Assembly (NCBI RefSeq): GCF_022288805.1 | Contig: NZ_JAKOPM010000001.1 | Location: forward strand, 283,773 to 347,772 | Reading direction: 5' to 3' | DNA length: 64,000 nt | Source: Corynebacterium yonathiae | Lineage (GTDB): Bacteria; Actinomycetota; Actinomycetes; Mycobacteriales; Mycobacteriaceae | Shown here: positions 18,213-27,469 of the stretch, in pieces | Position numbering within the stretch: the stretch's first letter is position 1 | How the letters are laid out: every line of letters starts with the position of its first letter | The notes under the pieces: generated by a model | The model's input: the letters and a program-made list of their open reading frames with translations, nothing else | Told to the model about the DNA's origin: nothing | Databases searched by the model: none | Position numbers and translations under genes: made by a program

Positions 18213-18587
18213 TTACTCTTCTTCGTGGTCGATGATGTCGTGTTTGGCCTCAATCGGCCGAGCCGTGCCGCTGGAGACCTGTGGTGGGTGTGTCTGGCCA
18301 TAAAGCTGCCGATTCATGGCCGGCTTGTACACGTTCTTTTCGCGCTTGTCTTTCTTTTCTCCCCGGCCGTTGCCAATTACCACGGCGATCCATGGGAGGG
18401 GAAAGGTCACGCCCACCACGATGGCGGCCAGTAGCCACCAATGCATATAGAGGAAAACGCCTGCTATGAGCAAGGAAGGAACGCGCAAGAACTGGAAGAT
18501 TCCGTACTGAATTTCGCGGCGCTTGCGATCCTGGCCAGGCGTGAGCTTGGCATCTGTGATGAGGTAGCGCTCTTTTTTGCCAAACAA
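18213..18587 (-). CDS. DUF3099 family membrane protein
   Basis: A 124-residue small membrane protein of the actinobacterial DUF3099 family: a basic N-terminus (KKERYLITDAKLTPGQDRKRR), two adjacent membrane segments around residues 33-72, then a hydrophilic tail. Function unknown. The likely start is TTG 18587, since no better start lies before the conserved YLITDA segment; the ribosome site is poor. It is first of a minus-strand run with the methyltransferase and dtd, divergent from the DUF3039 gene. Confidence 0.8.
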   Translation of the reverse strand: MFGKKERYLITDAKLTPGQDRKRREIQYGIFQFLRVPSLLIAGVFLYMHWWLLAAIVVGVTFPLPWIAVVIGNGRGEKKDKREKNVYKPAMNRQLYGQTHPPQVSSGTARPIEAKHDIIDHEEE

Positions 18588-18733
18588 CCTAGACCCAGCT
18601 CCCCTCGTGTGAAGCGGAGATCCCTCGATAAGGGGAGAGGGGTGCAGCGGCTAGCATGCATGACGTGTACATGTTCTCCAAGGGTAGACGCATGACTCGC
18701 AAAGTTCGATGCCGATGCGGCAAAATGGAGCAC

Positions 18734-18976
18734 GTGACTACGACTACGAAGACAATTGAACGGCCAGATATTCGTGAAGACACTTCGACGACGGATAATG
18801 ACACGCCGAAGTTCTTCCATTACGTCAAAAAGGATCACATCCTCGATTCCGCAGTGAACGGCAAATACGTCGTTGCGCTGTGTGGCGAGACCTTCCCGGT
18901 GACCAAGCAGGCAAAGCCGGGTTCTCCGGTATGCCCCGATTGTGAGCGCGTTTATAAGGGTCTGCGCCGCAAGTGA
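18734..18976 (+). CDS. DUF3039 family zinc-ribbon protein
   Basis: An 80-residue protein. Family features are TIERPD near the N-terminus and the paired metal-ligand motifs HYVKKDHI, ALCGE and CPDCERVY, which would form a small zinc ribbon. Function unknown. The GTG at 18734 (MTTTTKTIERPD) is chosen with GGAG just before it; ATG 18725 is an alternative. Its stop codon overlaps the GTG of the helicase behind it as GTGA, so the two are translationally coupled and may act together. Confidence 0.85.
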   Translation: MTTTTKTIERPDIREDTSTTDNDTPKFFHYVKKDHILDSAVNGKYVVALCGETFPVTKQAKPGSPVCPDCERVYKGLRRK

Positions 18977-20739
18977 GGACCTTTAAGAAGACGAACCTCC
19001 GCGCCTGGCAGCAATCCGCGCTCGATAAATTCCTCGCCACTAAACCGCAGGATTTTATGGCGGTGGCGACCCCAGGCGCCGGAAAAACCACCTTCGCGCT
19101 GCGCATTGCCACCGAGCTCATGGAAGACCGCACGGTCGAGCGCGTCATTGTGGTCGTGCCGACCGAGCACCTCAAAACTCAGTGGTCTAGCGCTGCCGCC
19201 CGGGTAGGTCTGGCTTTGGATCCCGCGTTTAGCAATTCCTCCGCGGTCAATCCTTCGATGGATGGCATCGTGGTGACCTATGCACAGGTAGGAATGCACC
19301 CCTTTAAACACCGCGCGGTGGCTTCTGCTCGGCGCACGTTGGTGATCCTGGATGAGATTCACCACGCCGGTGATGCCAAGAGCTGGGGCGATGGTGTCAA
19401 GGAAGCCTACGACGATGTCAACCATCGCTTGGCGCTTACCGGTACGCCTTTCCGCTCCGATGATTCGCCAATTCCATTCGTCCAGTACGTCGACGATGGG
19501 GAGGGCCACAAGGTCTCTCGCTCGGACCACACTTATGGCTATGGCGATGCGCTTGCCGACGGCGTCGTGCGCCCCGTTGTCTTCCTTTCTTACTCCGGCG
19601 AGGCCCGCTGGCGGGATTCGGCTGGCGAGGAACATGCCGCCCGCCTGGGCGACATTATGAATGCGGAGCAAACCGCCCGTGCCTGGCGCACCGCGTTGGA
19701 CCCCAAGGGCGAGTGGATTCCTGCTGTGCTGCAGGCAGCGCATACCCGTTTGATGCAAATGCGGCGCAATATGCCGGATGCCGGCGGACTCGTGCTGGCA
19801 TCGGATACGACAACCGCACGCGCGTATGCCAAGATCCTCAAGCAACTTTCCAATACGCCGGTGTCGGTGATTTTGTCTGATGACCCCGGTTCCTCAGACC
19901 GCATCCAGGAATTTTCTGAGTCCACCGATGAGTGGATGGTGGCGGTGCGCATGGTATCTGAGGGCGTGGACGTCCCGCGCTTGGCGGTAGGCGTTTATGC
20001 GACGTCCGCCTCGACCCCGCTGTTTTTCGCCCAGGCCATCGGCCGCTTCGTGCGCTCTCGCATGCCGGGCGAAACCGCTTCCGTTTTCCTTCCTTCGGTG
20101 CCTGTCTTGCTGGGCTTGGCAGAAAATATGGAAAAGTCCCGCGATCACGTGTTGGGTGAGGAAAAGCCGGACAAGGAAGGCTGGGACGATGAACTGCTAG
20201 AGCAGGCGAATCAGAAGAAGACCGAACCGGACATGCTGGAGAAGTCTTATGAGTCGCTAGGCGCCGAGGCTGAATTCTCCGGACTGCTCTATAACGGTTC
20301 CCAGTTCAACACTGGGGACATGACTACCGATGAAGAAGCCGACTTCCTTGGTATTCCCGGGCTGCTCGATGCGGACCAAGTCAAGGACTTGCTGCGCAAG
20401 AAGCAATCCGAGGAAATGGACCGTCGCGAGGCGGAGGAAAAGGCGCGGCGCGCGGCTGAGGCCGAGGAAGCTCACCGTCGCAAGCTTTATGGCATGGACT
20501 ATGCGCCGGCCTCGCGGAAGAAGGCTGTGGAGGCGGAGTCAAGCGATACCGGGGTCGTCGATGAGCTAGGTCAGCTGCGCAAGGAACTTAACACGGTAGT
20601 ATCCATCGCCGCCCAGCGCTCCGGACGCCCGCATGGTGCTATCCATACCGAGGTCCGCAAGGCCTGTGGCGGCCCGCCCACCGCGCTGTGCAATGCCGAC
20701 CAGCTACGCGAGCGCATCGAATACCTGCGCAAGTGGTAG
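18973..20739 (+). CDS. DEAD/DEAH-box (SF2) helicase, XPB/type III restriction-like
   Basis: A 588-residue superfamily 2 ATPase: the Q-like LRAWQQSAL, Walker A ATPGAGKTT near residue 38, motif II DEIHHA near 125, motif III LTGTP and motif VI QAIGRFVRSR. The C-terminal 150 residues are charged with a likely coiled coil (RREAEEKARRAAEAEEAHR). Substrate unknown. The GTG start overlaps the preceding stop (GTGA). It ends in a 14-base tandem duplication and a shared terminator against sigA. Confidence 0.88.
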   Translation: MRTFKKTNLRAWQQSALDKFLATKPQDFMAVATPGAGKTTFALRIATELMEDRTVERVIVVVPTEHLKTQWSSAAARVGLALDPAFSNSSAVNPSMDGIVVTYAQVGMHPFKHRAVASARRTLVILDEIHHAGDAKSWGDGVKEAYDDVNHRLALTGTPFRSDDSPIPFVQYVDDGEGHKVSRSDHTYGYGDALADGVVRPVVFLSYSGEARWRDSAGEEHAARLGDIMNAEQTARAWRTALDPKGEWIPAVLQAAHTRLMQMRRNMPDAGGLVLASDTTTARAYAKILKQLSNTPVSVILSDDPGSSDRIQEFSESTDEWMVAVRMVSEGVDVPRLAVGVYATSASTPLFFAQAIGRFVRSRMPGETASVFLPSVPVLLGLAENMEKSRDHVLGEEKPDKEGWDDELLEQANQKKTEPDMLEKSYESLGAEAEFSGLLYNGSQFNTGDMTTDEEADFLGIPGLLDADQVKDLLRKKQSEEMDRREAEEKARRAAEAEEAHRRKLYGMDYAPASRKKAVEAESSDTGVVDELGQLRKELNTVVSIAAQRSGRPHGAIHTEVRKACGGPPTALCNADQLRERIEYLRKW

Positions 20740-20755
20740 CTCGCAAGTGGTAGCT
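20728..20755 (+). repeat. 14-base tandem duplication across the helicase stop codon
   Basis: CGCAAGTGGTAGCT occurs twice head to tail (20728-20741 and 20742-20755). The first copy contains the last codons and the TAG stop; the second is untranslated. It looks like a recent replication slip. Confidence 0.9.
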
Positions 20756-20788
20756 CGAGTAACTTTGCCGTTGAGGAGCTAGAAATTA

Positions 20789-20820
20789 AGCCCGCACCGA
20801 AATGGTGCGGGCTCTATTTC
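20789..20820. terminator. bidirectional terminator between the SF2 helicase and sigA
   Basis: AGCCCGCACC (20789-20798) pairs perfectly with GGTGCGGGCT (20804-20813) over a 5-base loop, followed by CTATTTC. It lies between convergent genes. Confidence 0.8.
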
Positions 20821-20837
20821 TCGTGCGGTTGCAGTGA

Positions 20838-22298
20838 TTAGTCGAGGTAATCGCGCAGAACCTGAGAACGAGACGGGTGGCGCAGCTTCGACATGGTCTT
20901 GGACTCGATCTGGCGAATGCGCTCGCGGGTAACCCCGTAGACTTGACCGATCTCGTCTAAAGTGCGCGGCATGCCGTCGGTCAGGCCGAAGCGCAGACGA
21001 ACCACACCAGCTTCTCGCTCGGATAGGGTAGTCAGCACGTCTTGGAGCTGATCTTGCAGCAAGGTAAAGGATACGGCGTCGACCGCAATGACAGCCTCGG
21101 AGTCCTCGATGAAGTCGCCCAACTGCGAATCGCCTTCGTCACCGATGGTCTGATCCAAGGAAATGGGCTCGCGGGCGTACTGCTGGATTTCGAGCACCTT
21201 TTCCTCGGTGATATCCATCTCCTTTGCCAGCTCTTGCGGGGTGGGCTCGCGGCCCAGGTCCTGCAGAAGCTCGCGCTGGATGCGGCCCAGCTTGTTGATG
21301 ACTTCCACCATGTGCACCGGGATGCGGATGGTACGGGCCTGGTCTGCCATAGCGCGGGTAATGGCCTGGCGGATCCACCAGGTGGCGTAGGTAGAGAACT
21401 TATAGCCCTTGGTGTAGTCGAATTTCTCTACGGCGCGGATGAGACCCAAGTTGCCTTCCTGAATGAGGTCCAAGAAAGCCATGCCGCGGCCGGTGTAGCG
21501 CTTAGCCAAGGAAACCACCAGGCGCAGGTTGGCCTCCAGCAGGTGGTTTTTGGCCTTGCGGCCATCGCGAGCGATGCTGCGCAGGTCGCGCTTTTCCATA
21601 GGGGAGAGCTTGGCAGCCTTATCGCCTTCGGCGCGGGCTTTTTCCATCTCATCCATGCGGTGCTGCGCGTACAGGCCGGCCTCAATGCGCTTGGCTAGGG
21701 AAACCTCCTGCTCGGCGTTGAGGAGGGCCACCTTACCAATCTGCTTGAGGTAGGCGCGTACGGAGTCAGCAGAAGCGGTTAGTTGGGCATCCTTGCGCGC
21801 CTGGCGCAGCGCCGCGGATTCTTCCTCATCCCAGACGGAGGAGGAGTCTTCCTCTTCTTCCTCATCGTCTTCGTCCAAGTCCTCTTCGAGGTCATCGTCC
21901 TCGAGGTCTTCACCGGCTTCGAAGTCATCATCATCTTCGATATCCGCATTGGTGGGATCGAAGTCGACGTTCTCGTCGCGCTCGTCCTCCTCGAGCTCGT
22001 CATCTACCTCCGGCTGTGCCTGCTTCTCGGACTCTGCCGGGGACTCCTGCTTTTTCGCCGCGGATTTCCGGACCGTCTTCTTGGTGGCCTTCTTGGCAGA
22101 CTTCTTAGTGGTCTTCTTGGCCGACTTTTTAGTGGTCTTCTTGGCTGTTTTCTTAGCGGTCTTTTTCGCCGTCTTCTTAGCCGTCTTTTTCGCAGTTTTC
22201 TTTGCCGTCTTCTTGGCGGTCTTCTTTGCAGGAGTAGATGCCTCAGCGGCGTTTTCGCCCTCGCCGAGTGCCTGGTCTGAAGATTCAGTGGCTGCCAC
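20838..22298 (-). CDS. sigA: primary sigma factor SigA
   Basis: A 486-residue housekeeping sigma factor. All conserved regions are present: 1.2 ([16 protein letters not shown]), 2.1-2.4 ending in [15 protein letters not shown], 3, and 4.2 with [14 protein letters not shown]. The N-terminus is unusual in composition: residues 24-83 are Lys/Ala/Thr tetrapeptides, then about 75 strongly acidic residues. Such extensions occur in actinobacterial primary sigma factors. The GTG start at 22298 follows GAAAGGG. A small GC hairpin (22340-22356) lies in its leader. Confidence 0.96.
   Translation of the reverse strand: MAATESSDQALGEGENAAEASTPAKKTAKKTAKKTAKKTAKKTAKKTAKKTAKKTTKKSAKKTTKKSAKKATKKTVRKSAAKKQESPAESEKQAQPEVDDELEEDERDENVDFDPTNADIEDDDDFEAGEDLEDDDLEEDLDEDDEEEEEDSSSVWDEEESAALRQARKDAQLTASADSVRAYLKQIGKVALLNAEQEVSLAKRIEAGLYAQHRMDEMEKARAEGDKAAKLSPMEKRDLRSIARDGRKAKNHLLEANLRLVVSLAKRYTGRGMAFLDLIQEGNLGLIRAVEKFDYTKGYKFSTYATWWIRQAITRAMADQARTIRIPVHMVEVINKLGRIQRELLQDLGREPTPQELAKEMDITEEKVLEIQQYAREPISLDQTIGDEGDSQLGDFIEDSEAVIAVDAVSFTLLQDQLQDVLTTLSEREAGVVRLRFGLTDGMPRTLDEIGQVYGVTRERIRQIESKTMSKLRHPSRSQVLRDYLD
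22050..22229 (-). repeat. 12-base periodic repeat coding the lysine-rich tail of SigA
   Basis: About fifteen imperfect 12-base units encode AKKT/TKKS-type tetrapeptides (residues 24-83 of SigA). The tract resembles the tails of histone H1-like bacterial proteins. Unit number is likely to vary between strains. Confidence 0.85.
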
Positions 22299-22497
22299 GT
22301 ACGCCCTTTCGACTTGCTTTTTGATTGAAACAGCTCAGTGCGCCCTTGTCGGGCGCTCGTGCATCAATGTGATGTTAACGCGTTGTGGTCTTATGCAGGC
22401 CAGACGCGCCCTAGAGCTATTTAACTTAGGATCGACCGCCCAGTATAGAGGATCTTTCCTTTCTGCCGGTGGATAGGGTCACCCACAGGGTGCGCAT

Positions 22498-23256
22498 TTA
22501 CGGTTTCAAACCGTTTACTGCCGCCATTGCGGCGCCGACAATTCCTGCGCGATTGCGCAGTTGTGCAGGCATAACAGGGGTATCAATGTCAAGGTGGGGT
22601 CCCCATTTTTCAAACTTGCGCGAGATTCCACCCCCGATGAGGAAAGCCTGCGGGTTGAACAGCTTTTCATATTCCGCAAGAACCTTGTTGAGACGCTTTG
22701 TCCATTGTTTGTATTTGAGGTCTTCGCGGTCCTTTACGGCCGAAGACGCAAGCTTTTCAGCTTCATCGTCGCCCACGATCATGTGTCCCAGTTCAGTATT
22801 AGGAAAAAGTTGGCCATCTAAAAAGAAAGCCGAGCCGATGCCGGTGCCGAGCGTTAGGAAGATAACGGAGCCTTGCTTGGCGATGCCCTCTCCGTAGGCA
22901 ACCTCTGCTAGGCCCGCCGCGTCGGCGTCGTTTAGCACAGCAAAATCTGCATCTAAGTAGTCGGCAAATAGCTCTGTGGTCTTGACCCCAATCCAGTCCT
23001 TGGAAATATTCGCAGCGGTCTCGACTTCTTGATTGCGAACCACGGAAGGCAGGGTGATGCCGACGGGACCGTCCCACTGCTTTTCCCGCACGATTTGAGC
23101 TACTACCTTGGCGACATCATGCGGCGTAGATGGCTGGGGGGTGGCGATTTTCATACGCTCGCCCACGAACTCGCCGGTGGCAAGGTCCACCTCAGCGCCT
23201 TTAATGCCGGAACCGCCGATATCGATGCCAAAGGAATGGCCAGAAAGTGTAGTCAT
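22498..23256 (-). CDS. ppgK: polyphosphate glucokinase
   Basis: A 252-residue ROK-family kinase that phosphorylates glucose with polyphosphate or ATP. The phosphate-binding loop [16 protein letters not shown] opens the protein, [10 protein letters not shown] is the second nucleotide motif and PNTELGHM the active-site region. I start at ATG 23256 ([15 protein letters not shown]); the frame is open much further but only as the shadow of suhB. It is divergent from suhB with 34 bases between the start codons, so the promoters must overlap or be leaderless. Confidence 0.93.
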   Translation of the reverse strand: MTTLSGHSFGIDIGGSGIKGAEVDLATGEFVGERMKIATPQPSTPHDVAKVVAQIVREKQWDGPVGITLPSVVRNQEVETAANISKDWIGVKTTELFADYLDADFAVLNDADAAGLAEVAYGEGIAKQGSVIFLTLGTGIGSAFFLDGQLFPNTELGHMIVGDDEAEKLASSAVKDREDLKYKQWTKRLNKVLAEYEKLFNPQAFLIGGGISRKFEKWGPHLDIDTPVMPAQLRNRAGIVGAAMAAVNGLKP

Positions 23257-23290
23257 GCCCGACAGTCTAGAAGAAGGCACAATAGTTGGC

Positions 23291-24142
23291 ATGACTGAGC
23301 AGATCGATTTTCTCCAATTGCGAGATTTTGCCGTCTCTACTGCCAAGCGCGCAGCCGAATTGATTACCTCGCGGCGCGCAGAACTTGTAGCCGGTGATGG
23401 TATCGCGGCGCATACCCAGACCAAGTCCAGCAACGTCGACCCGGTAACGGAAGTCGATACCGCTGCAGAGGATTTCATCGCCACCACCATTCGCACCGCA
23501 CGTCCAGGGGATGGAATTTTTGGGGAAGAAGGCTCCAATGTGGACTCCACCAGCGGTGTTACCTGGATTGTGGATCCGATTGATGGCACTGTGAATTTCC
23601 TCTACGGAGTGCCAGACTTTGCAGTTTCCATCGGTGCGGAATATCAGGGGCGCCTAGTAGCTGGCGCGGTGGTCAACGTGGCACGTGGGCGCACTTATGC
23701 AGCCGCGGCCGGACAAGGGGCCACGGTTACCGGTCCAGACGAAAAGCCCCACCTGCTTCGCTGTGGCCAAACATCAGATCCCGCGTTGGCCTTGGTAGCT
23801 ACCGGCTTCGGCTACGGTTCCCAAAGAAGGGCAGCGCAAGCACAACTGCTTACTAAACTTTTGCTCGAAGTGCGTGATATCCGCCGTATTGGCGCTGCCG
23901 CGTTGGACTTGTGCCGCGTGGCTGAGGGCACTGTCGACGCTTACTTTGAGCACGGTATTAATGCCTGGGATTTTGCCGCCGGGGCAATTATTGCCCGCGA
24001 GGCAGGTGCGGTGGTGCACCATCCTGGCTTTGATAAAGGTTCCGCTCAAGGTGAGCTCACATGGGCTGCGGGGGCAGATTTGGCCCCCGCCTTTGAAAAG
24101 CTTTTAGCAGCACACGGCGCTACGGGCGCGTTGCGGGGGTAA
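23291..24142 (+). CDS. suhB: inositol monophosphatase family protein
   Basis: A 283-residue Mg-dependent phosphatase. The lithium-sensitive family motifs are complete: GEEG near residue 78, [12 protein letters not shown] near 97 and [15 protein letters not shown] near 230. It would release myo-inositol from inositol phosphate, the precursor for phosphatidylinositol and mycothiol; related substrates are possible. ATG 23291 is used because the frame upstream is the shadow of ppgK. The ribosome site is weak. The divergent ppgK-suhB pair beside sigA is a common corynebacterial order. Confidence 0.88.
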   Translation: MTEQIDFLQLRDFAVSTAKRAAELITSRRAELVAGDGIAAHTQTKSSNVDPVTEVDTAAEDFIATTIRTARPGDGIFGEEGSNVDSTSGVTWIVDPIDGTVNFLYGVPDFAVSIGAEYQGRLVAGAVVNVARGRTYAAAAGQGATVTGPDEKPHLLRCGQTSDPALALVATGFGYGSQRRAAQAQLLTKLLLEVRDIRRIGAAALDLCRVAEGTVDAYFEHGINAWDFAAGAIIAREAGAVVHHPGFDKGSAQGELTWAAGADLAPAFEKLLAAHGATGALRG

Positions 24143-24253
24143 AAGTTTCTCGCGCCGGCGAGCGGTGAGATGACATCTAGCCATTTGTGCTTTACTATGC
24201 GCGATCGATAAAACCCATTCCTTAAAGCAACTTGACCATAAGGGGCGTGCATT

Positions 24254-24544
24254 ATGGCCACCGATTATGACGCACCGCGCCGCCGCGCGGAAGATGAACT
24301 CGAAACTGATTCCTTAGAAGGACTCAAAGCCGCGGAGAGCGACAACAACGGCATGGATGATGACGGAGAAATTGTCGAAGCCTTCCAGCCGCCATCGGTC
24401 GATCTCACCGGTGAGGAACTTAATGTTGAGGTAGTACCTCGTCAGGAAAACGAGTTCACCTGCGCATCTTGTTTCCTTGTGCAGTCCAATAAGCGCTACT
24501 CCCACGATGAGGACGGCCAGCCTATCTGTAAGGATTGTGCCTAA
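24254..24544 (+). CDS. DUF4193 family zinc-ribbon-like protein
   Basis: A 96-residue acidic protein of the actinobacterial DUF4193 family. It starts with TDYDAPRRR and ends with a two-cysteine-pair ribbon, CASC and CKDC, separated by VQSNKRYSH. Members are universal in actinobacteria and located near sigA and dut; RNA polymerase or translation links have been suggested from context but function is unknown. ATG 24254 is preceded by AAGGGG. It is followed by a strong terminator, so it is probably a single-gene transcript. Confidence 0.88.
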   Translation: MATDYDAPRRRAEDELETDSLEGLKAAESDNNGMDDDGEIVEAFQPPSVDLTGEELNVEVVPRQENEFTCASCFLVQSNKRYSHDEDGQPICKDCA

Positions 24545-24565
24545 AAGGGACACTTGGCAGATACT

Positions 24566-24616
24566 AAACCCCGCACTCGGCAAAAGTTTTTAAAGCCGAA
24601 TGCGGGGTTTGTTTTC
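24566..24616. terminator. terminator after the DUF4193 gene
   Basis: AAACCCCGCACTCGGC pairs with GCCGAATGCGGGGTTT with one mismatch and is followed by GTTTTC; the reverse strand also has a T-rich flank, so it can serve the convergent DUF3093 gene. Confidence 0.85.
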
Positions 24617-24660
24617 GCCATCAAAATTACGGTGGCGCTAGGCCATTAAGTCGTTGCGAA

Positions 24661-25197
24661 CTAGTGCTGGTCCGGGACGAAGGCGTGGAGCAAAGCTTCC
24701 GGATCCTTTGAGGCGATGAGCCAATAAGGAGTATCGTCCTCAGGATCATTGAGCACCATCATGGCGTGTTCATCCACCCAAGCGTGGGAAACCAGGAACG
24801 CTGCGGGATCTAACTGCGGGCCCAGCGCATTGCGTCGCGCAGACTTAGGGACGGTAATAGACCGCGAGACCACATCATTGGGCAGTTGGGCATCTTTGAC
24901 TGTGAGCCAACGCGTACCATCTGGGTCGCGCTCTACCTTGACAACTGTATTGGACCACGTAATTAGTACCCAGACGGCGATAGCGCCAAGCAATACCGCG
25001 GGAATAACAATCCACCACACGGAGCGGTTAAGGCCGGCAGTAGCGGAAGTAAGTGCCACGATGGCGGCTGCGAAAAGCCAAAAGTACCAAGGGACCCACT
25101 GGCGTTCGTGGTAGAGCACCTGAGGGGCCTCCGTGCCCTGTGCCGAAGCGGCGCTCGAGGGTGTCGGAGTTGCGGAAGTAGCAGATGAATCAGACAC
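24661..25197 (-). CDS. DUF3093 family membrane protein
   Basis: A 178-residue protein with a 25-residue Ser/Thr/Ala-rich N-terminus, [12 protein letters not shown] leading into two close membrane segments (about residues 38-84), and a C-terminal soluble domain containing [24 protein letters not shown], which matches the DUF3093 family. Function unknown. The start is GTG 25197 with a weak ribosome site. It is divergent from dut, an order kept across corynebacteria and mycobacteria. Confidence 0.85.
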   Translation of the reverse strand: MSDSSATSATPTPSSAASAQGTEAPQVLYHERQWVPWYFWLFAAAIVALTSATAGLNRSVWWIVIPAVLLGAIAVWVLITWSNTVVKVERDPDGTRWLTVKDAQLPNDVVSRSITVPKSARRNALGPQLDPAAFLVSHAWVDEHAMMVLNDPEDDTPYWLIASKDPEALLHAFVPDQH

Positions 25198-25261
25198 GTC
25201 TAGTCAGTCTAGTCCACAGGGGGCGCAGAATGAACCTCCCAAGGCAGGTAGGATTGGCCAA

Positions 25262-25735
25262 GTGACTGACTCGTTTCCACATTCTCGACCAGAAAGCCCG
25301 TTTGGGGACATTAAAGTAAAGCGTTTGGATAAGGAGCTTCCCCTACCGCACCGTGCCCACCGCGGCGATGCAGGTGCGGACCTCTACGCGGCAGAAACGC
25401 TGACCCTGCAACCCGGTGAGCGCGCTCTCGTCGGCACGGGGATCGCAATTGCGCTGCCGCTAGGAACAGTCGGTTTGATTCATCCACGTTCCGGCCTCGC
25501 CGCTAAGCAGGGGCTGTCCGTTGTCAATACCCCGGGAACTGTGGATGCGGACTACCGCGGGGAGATCAAGGTGTGCCTTATCAACCATGACCGGCATACC
25601 CCAATCGAAATCGAGCGCGGTATGCGTATCGCCCAGCTCGTGGTTCAGCGCGTAGAGCTGGTTGGTTTTGCTGAGGTTGAAGAATTGGATGACACCGTCC
25701 GCGGAGCCGGCGGCTATGGCTCCACCGGTGTGTAG
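25262..25735 (+). CDS. dut: dUTP diphosphatase
   Basis: A 157-residue trimeric dUTPase that removes dUTP and supplies dUMP for thymidylate synthesis. The five motifs are in order: [41 protein letters not shown], and the C-terminal P-loop-like GAGGYGSTG. The GTG start at 25262 has AGG about 9 bases before it; longer versions run into the DUF3093 leader. It is first in a run with DUF3710, DUF3159 and an RNA methyltransferase. Confidence 0.95.
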   Translation: MTDSFPHSRPESPFGDIKVKRLDKELPLPHRAHRGDAGADLYAAETLTLQPGERALVGTGIAIALPLGTVGLIHPRSGLAAKQGLSVVNTPGTVDADYRGEIKVCLINHDRHTPIEIERGMRIAQLVVQRVELVGFAEVEELDDTVRGAGGYGSTGV

Positions 25736-25781
25736 CTAAAGCGATAGAGACTCCACGAAGCTTTTAGGAAGGACGAAAACC

Positions 25782-26729
25782 ATGGGAATTTGGCCCTTTG
25801 GAAAGAAGAACAAAGAAGAAAAGAAGACCCAGGACATGCCTGCGGCAGATAACGAAGAGCCGTCAGCCCCAAAGTCTGCTGGCAAGGAAGCACAGGACTC
25901 TTATGCTCCGGTAGAAGATACCGCAGCAGATGCAGCGGCGGCCTCTGGTAATCAGCCTCGAGAATTCGCCCATGATGCCATTAACGGCCAGACTGGCCCC
26001 TTCGATGGCGATTCCGTAGATATTGAGACCTTTGACTTCAGCGATTTTTCCATTGGCGTATTGGATCTGGGCTCCCTGCGCATTCCACTTCCTAAGGAAT
26101 CCCAGGTGCAGGTGGAAATGGGCGAGCAAGGCCCACGGATGCTGCACATCGTGACCAAGGTAGGACGAATTACTCCGGTAGCCTTCGCCGCTCCACGTAA
26201 GCCAGGTCAGTGGGCAGAATCCGTGGAGGAAATCAAGGAAGGCATGAGCCGCGATGGGCTTAATGTTGCTACCGAACCGGGCCCTTGGGGCGCTGAGGTC
26301 GTAGGCAAAAATGACAACGGTCAGGTACGTGTCATTGGGGCTGATGGTCCTCGCTGGATGCTGCGCATGACCCTAGCAGCACCGTCTGGTATGGAAGCTG
26401 AACTAGCAGAACTGGCCCGTGAGGTAGCTGCGCGTACCTTCGTCTACCGCGGCGAAGATCCCATCTTGGCGGGAAATGCGTTGCCGGTCATCATGCCCGA
26501 GCAACTCGTGGAGCAAGTAAAGAAGGCCATGGACCAGCGTCAGCAGGAACAGCAGGCAGCTGCTAATGCCCAAAACCACCCCGAAAACAATGTGGGCGGC
26601 CCAGACCCTGCCGCAGAAGCAGAGACGGAACAACACCTGCGCGATTTGGGCGGCACCCCACAGGAGGGTGAGAATGGATCGTCCCCGCGGAATCCCGATG
26701 AGGGCTCTGCACCTGATAGTCAGAACTAA
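25782..26729 (+). CDS. DUF3710 family protein
   Basis: A 315-residue protein with a highly charged N-terminal 55 residues (WPFGKKNKEEKK), a central beta-rich core (DFSIGVLDLGSLRIPLP ... VQVEMGEQGP) that defines the actinobacterial DUF3710 family, and a Gln/Asn-rich tail. Function unknown. The ATG follows TTAGGAAGGACGAAAACC. It lies 46 bases after dut and 17 bases before the DUF3159 gene, so it belongs to the same operon. Confidence 0.85.
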   Translation: MGIWPFGKKNKEEKKTQDMPAADNEEPSAPKSAGKEAQDSYAPVEDTAADAAAASGNQPREFAHDAINGQTGPFDGDSVDIETFDFSDFSIGVLDLGSLRIPLPKESQVQVEMGEQGPRMLHIVTKVGRITPVAFAAPRKPGQWAESVEEIKEGMSRDGLNVATEPGPWGAEVVGKNDNGQVRVIGADGPRWMLRMTLAAPSGMEAELAELAREVAARTFVYRGEDPILAGNALPVIMPEQLVEQVKKAMDQRQQEQQAAANAQNHPENNVGGPDPAAEAETEQHLRDLGGTPQEGENGSSPRNPDEGSAPDSQN

Positions 26730-26746
26730 ACAAAGCAGTAAACCAC

Positions 26747-27469
26747 GTGACACACTCTTCCTCGCCGCAATCCTTGCCGGACGCTAAGACTCTTGAGTCT
26801 GATGAGGCTCAGTCTGAACCGACTTTGTTAGAACAGATGGGTGGCTTTTCCGGACTCGTTTCGGCCACCTTGCCGGTAATTGTGCTGATTCCTGTCAATA
26901 ATTTCTTCGGGCTGGGGCCAGCCTTGGCAGCTGCGCTAGGCGTGGCCGTCATCATCGCTATCTGGCGGGTGGTCCGTAAAGAGACCCTGCAGCCGGCCAT
27001 ATCGGGTCTACTGGGAGTGGCTCTGTGTGCAGCCATTGCTTGGTTTACCGGTGATGCAAAGGGCTATTTCTTGTACGGCATCTGGATGTCGTTGGCGCTG
27101 TGCATTGCCGCGGTATTATCAATCCTTTTCCGGTGGCCTGCAGTGGGCGTTATCTGGAAGGGGATTAACGGCGAGGAAATGCTGTGGCAAAAGATCCCAC
27201 AGGCGCGCCGGGCTTATGCCATAGCTACCGGCGGATGGGCGGTAATTTTTCTCGCTCGCTTTGTAGTTCAGCGCGCCATCTATGATGCCGATGCAACCAC
27301 AGCTTTGGGCGTGACCAGGATCTTGATGGGGTGGCCATTGACCCTTCTGATCACTGCGCTCACCGTGTGGATGGTGCGCCGCGCGGATGCTGCCGTTGAA
27401 GCGGCCACGCCAGCAAGAGAGGGTACCCACGCAGAACCACAACAGGAGTCTGAGGCAGAAAATGACTGA
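26747..27469 (+). CDS. DUF3159 family membrane protein
   Basis: A 240-residue membrane protein of the actinobacterial DUF3159 family with about six membrane segments between residues 28 and 215 and a hydrophilic tail. Its segment ATLPVIVLIPVNNFFG is typical. Function unknown. The start is GTG 26747, 17 bases past the DUF3710 stop. Its last codons overlap the ATG of the following RNA methyltransferase gene by 8 bases, so the two are translationally coupled. Confidence 0.85.
   Translation: MTHSSSPQSLPDAKTLESDEAQSEPTLLEQMGGFSGLVSATLPVIVLIPVNNFFGLGPALAAALGVAVIIAIWRVVRKETLQPAISGLLGVALCAAIAWFTGDAKGYFLYGIWMSLALCIAAVLSILFRWPAVGVIWKGINGEEMLWQKIPQARRAYAIATGGWAVIFLARFVVQRAIYDADATTALGVTRILMGWPLTLLITALTVWMVRRADAAVEAATPAREGTHAEPQQESEAEND

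Noticed and set aside
18952..19845. 297-residue open frame opposite the SF2 helicase
   Set aside because: Covers conserved helicase motifs on the other strand; no signals of its own.
21783..22476. Two overlapping plus-strand frames rich in Leu/Phe and Ser opposite sigA
   Set aside because: They mirror the lysine-rich and acidic repeat coding of SigA; no independent gene signals.
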